From assembly GCF_014202635.1 (NCBI RefSeq), contig NZ_JACHHD010000006.1, positions 1 to 64,000 on the forward strand: a stretch of DNA of 64,000 bases, read 5' to 3'. Positions 62,121 through 64,000 of the stretch are shown here, one piece after another. Positions within the stretch are counted from its first letter, which is position 1. Each line of letters starts with the position of its first letter. The translations under genes were made by a program, and so were the position numbers. Source of the DNA: Faecalicoccus acidiformans (GTDB lineage Bacteria > Bacillota_I > Bacilli_A > Erysipelotrichales > Erysipelotrichaceae). The notes beneath the pieces were generated by a model. That model was given only the letters and a program-made list of their open reading frames with translations, did no database searches and was not told the DNA's origin.

Positions 62121-64000
62121 TCGTTGTCTGTTTCAGGAAGTGGATGAGGAACTTGTATACGAAAATCTCAAATTTCAAAAAGAACGAGAATCGATCTATG
62201 TGGTTTTACCGGATCAAAAGATTCGATTATCAAAAAAAGGAGCTCGAATTCAGGCGGAAGACCAAGAATGGATGATCCAACTGGCACCCAATCCAAATAT
62301 TTGGAAATTGCTTCCTGTTTTTAAAAAGATAACTTTTGGCAGGGATTCGACATGCGATGTTTCTTTATCAGATCCAACGATTTCTAAAATCCATTTTGTA
62401 TTGAGTCAGGATCATTTCCAGGATCTAGGCAGTACCAATGGTACATATATCAATGGGATTCGGAAAAAAGAATGTCGATTGAAACCGGGAGATCATATTG
62501 TGTTTGGCAATCAGGAATTGTATTGGTTTGATGAAGTGATGGTCACTGGTTTTTCCTGCAAGGGACAAATATCTGTCATTTCTTCTTTTTCAAAACCAGA
62601 CATTCCTCATTTATCTACGGGTCTTGTCCCTTTGGCAAAATGGGATGTCGTAGAAACGGAGTTGGAAAGTCCTCAGAGTGTGACTCCTATCAAAAAAACA
62701 AAATGGTTTCAAGCCGTAGGCTCTTCTTTTTTGATTTTGATTTCCGGTTTATGCAGTGCCATTGTGATTTGGTTATGGATGCCTGAGCAGAAATCTTCTA
62801 TGAATATGCTTTTGTTGAATTCCCTTTCTATGGGATTGGCCTTTGCCGGCTATGGTTTATGGAATCGACATGTAACTTTTAAAGATCAGCAGACGGATAT
62901 CAAAAAGCAAGAAACGAAGTATTTAACATACTTAGAACAATTTCGATCGCAGATTGTCATGCAAAAACAAAAGATTGAACATATCATTCAACAGCAACTC
63001 CATTTTTATCAACTTGATCTGTCGAATTTCCAAAATCAGGCAGATTGTGATTTTGAACTTTGGATTGGTTATTTGGATGTTCCATGGCTTAAAGTGATGT
63101 ATCGAAAGCCAAATTATCTGCAGGCTGATGAACCATTGTATCAAAGGCAAGCAAACTTAGTAGAAAGTTTATTAACTCCTATCAAGGTGCCCAGGGTGCT
63201 TCATCAGAATGAGTCTGTCTGTATCCACCCTTTATCGGAAGAGATGATTGAGTCTTTCTTTCTGCAGTGGGTTTTGCGCGGCTATCGAAAGGGTCGTAAA
63301 TGGATTTGGATTGATTCCAAAATGAATCCTCATCATCCCTTTTTGATGCATCCTGGTTGTCGTATCAGCGGTCATTCGACTTTGGTTCGGGACAAAAAAG
63401 AATGGGAGTCCTTACAACAAAAGATCGATCCTAAAGATGAATTCATTTTCTTGATTCGAGAATCGTTTGTTGACCTTAGTTCTATTTCACAAAAGATCTG
63501 TATCACTGATGTCATAAAGGATCCACAAAGAGTTCTATCTCCTGAACACATCGCTTGGACTCGGCCTTCAAGGAAACTGTATCGTGAGGTCTGCTTGTTG
63601 CAGAATCAAAAAGAATTGTCTCAATCTATTCTGCCGGCCTTTCAGAAAACAGAGAAAAGTCACAATCGTCCCGATTTGAATGTGATATTAGGAATGACGC
63701 AAGATCATGAAAAAGTGCATTTGGATCTAAGTGAAACTCAACATGGGCCTCATGGATTTATTGCGGGAATGACCGGAAGCGGAAAGAGTGAATTATTAAC
63801 CAATCTTTTATTACAGTTGGTCTCTTTGAATACTCCAAATGAGCTTCAATATCTGCTGATTGATTTCAAAGGTGGAGCTTTTGGACAGGCGTTTTATGAG
63901 TTTTCTCACTGTAAAGGATATCTGACGAATTTAGAAGTTGAAGAAGCTGCACGCTTTGGAATCAGCCTTCAGGCATTTTTGAGACAGCGACAAAAGAGAC
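62092..64000 (+). CDS. EssC-type T7SS ATPase (partial, cut by window end)
   Basis: The first 636 residues are present. They have an FHA-like domain (FGRDSTCDVSLSDPTISK about residue 82, then DLGSTNGTYINGIRK), two membrane helices (about 205-228 and 237-260), a helical linker, and the first FtsK/SpoIIIE ATPase domain with Walker A GMTGSGKSE (560-568) and IDFKGGAF. This is the EssC layout. ATG 62092 overlaps the previous gene by 29 bases and has only weak ribosome-site similarity. The second and third ATPase domains should lie beyond 64000. Confidence 0.92.
   Translation, partial: MIRIKILKDDRCLFQEVDEELVYENLKFQKERESIYVVLPDQKIRLSKKGARIQAEDQEWMIQLAPNPNIWKLLPVFKKITFGRDSTCDVSLSDPTISKIHFVLSQDHFQDLGSTNGTYINGIRKKECRLKPGDHIVFGNQELYWFDEVMVTGFSCKGQISVISSFSKPDIPHLSTGLVPLAKWDVVETELESPQSVTPIKKTKWFQAVGSSFLILISGLCSAIVIWLWMPEQKSSMNMLLLNSLSMGLAFAGYGLWNRHVTFKDQQTDIKKQETKYLTYLEQFRSQIVMQKQKIEHIIQQQLHFYQLDLSNFQNQADCDFELWIGYLDVPWLKVMYRKPNYLQADEPLYQRQANLVESLLTPIKVPRVLHQNESVCIHPLSEEMIESFFLQWVLRGYRKGRKWIWIDSKMNPHHPFLMHPGCRISGHSTLVRDKKEWESLQQKIDPKDEFIFLIRESFVDLSSISQKICITDVIKDPQRVLSPEHIAWTRPSRKLYREVCLLQNQKELSQSILPAFQKTEKSHNRPDLNVILGMTQDHEKVHLDLSETQHGPHGFIAGMTGSGKSELLTNLLLQLVSLNTPNELQYLLIDFKGGAFGQAFYEFSHCKGYLTNLEVEEAARFGISLQAFLRQRQKR

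Overview
The window looks like chromosomal DNA of a low-GC, fermentative Gram-positive bacterium, most likely a gut-associated member of the Erysipelotrichia. The evidence is strong AGGAGG-type ribosome sites, T-tailed hairpin terminators, a CIRCE-controlled clpB, a class B sortase, MurG/MurB/DivIB and Asp23/FakA neighbours, a mannose-type PTS for amino sugars, L-lactate dehydrogenase, and a type VII secretion (T7SS) locus at the right edge. The taxonomic placement is inferred from gene content, not from a marker search. No rRNA operon, CRISPR array or intact insertion sequence is visible.

Layout. 1-5.2 kb: a repeat-rich left edge, a membrane-anchored helical protein, malic enzyme with a patatin-like lipase overlapping it, an HAD phosphatase, an aldose-1-epimerase-like protein and a small membrane protein. 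5.3-14.6 kb: an amino-sugar region holding AgaS-type isomerase, PTS EIIA, an AraC regulator on the opposite strand, PTS EIIB/EIIC/EIID and a KbaZ/GatZ-type protein. It is interrupted by an HNH nuclease gene pair and by a small autoregulated-looking module (two related membrane proteins plus an XRE regulator). nagB (14.8 kb), nagA (30.6 kb) and a transaldolase-like enzyme (31.9 kb) extend this metabolism, and several of these promoters carry cre-like sequences. 15.6-21.4 kb: sortase, murG-murB-divIB, Asp23 and fakA. 21.5-26.2 kb: phosphoesterase, ldh, htrA, a protein with a histone-H1-like tail and a small acidic protein. 26.2-30.5 kb: isocitrate dehydrogenase and citrate synthase divergent from aconitase, which together give the oxidative half of the TCA cycle to 2-oxoglutarate.

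31.9-41.7 kb: transaldolase, an EamA exporter, clpB behind two CIRCE elements, a structured intergenic region that may be a 6S-like RNA, a sirtuin, a MATE exporter, an XRE regulator, an HAD phosphatase, purA and a BlaI-type repressor. 41.8-44.6 kb: tRNA-Trp, whose 3' end is duplicated as a 22-bp direct repeat 2.7 kb downstream. The DNA between the repeats carries one large surface protein and integrase-tail-like fragments at both ends, so it is probably a decayed integrative island.

44.8-57.9 kb: a MoxR-DUF58-transglutaminase operon, an AIM24-family protein, a scar of two genes that lost their 5' ends head to head, a glycine riboswitch with an AGCS symporter, an FMN riboswitch with RibU, tRNA-Ser, a membrane-anchored J protein, an rRNA methyltransferase and several membrane proteins. 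58.0-64.0 kb: a four-gene, tightly overlapping T7SS operon (FHA protein, membrane kinase or EssB-like protein, Ig-like membrane protein, EssC ATPase cut by the window end). No WXG100 substrate gene lies inside the window.

Cross-cutting signals are: several genes whose -10 box lies only 6-9 nt before the start codon with no Shine-Dalgarno sequence (leaderless initiation), paired operators spaced by about three helical turns in two places, and cre-like sites shared by scattered amino-sugar genes.
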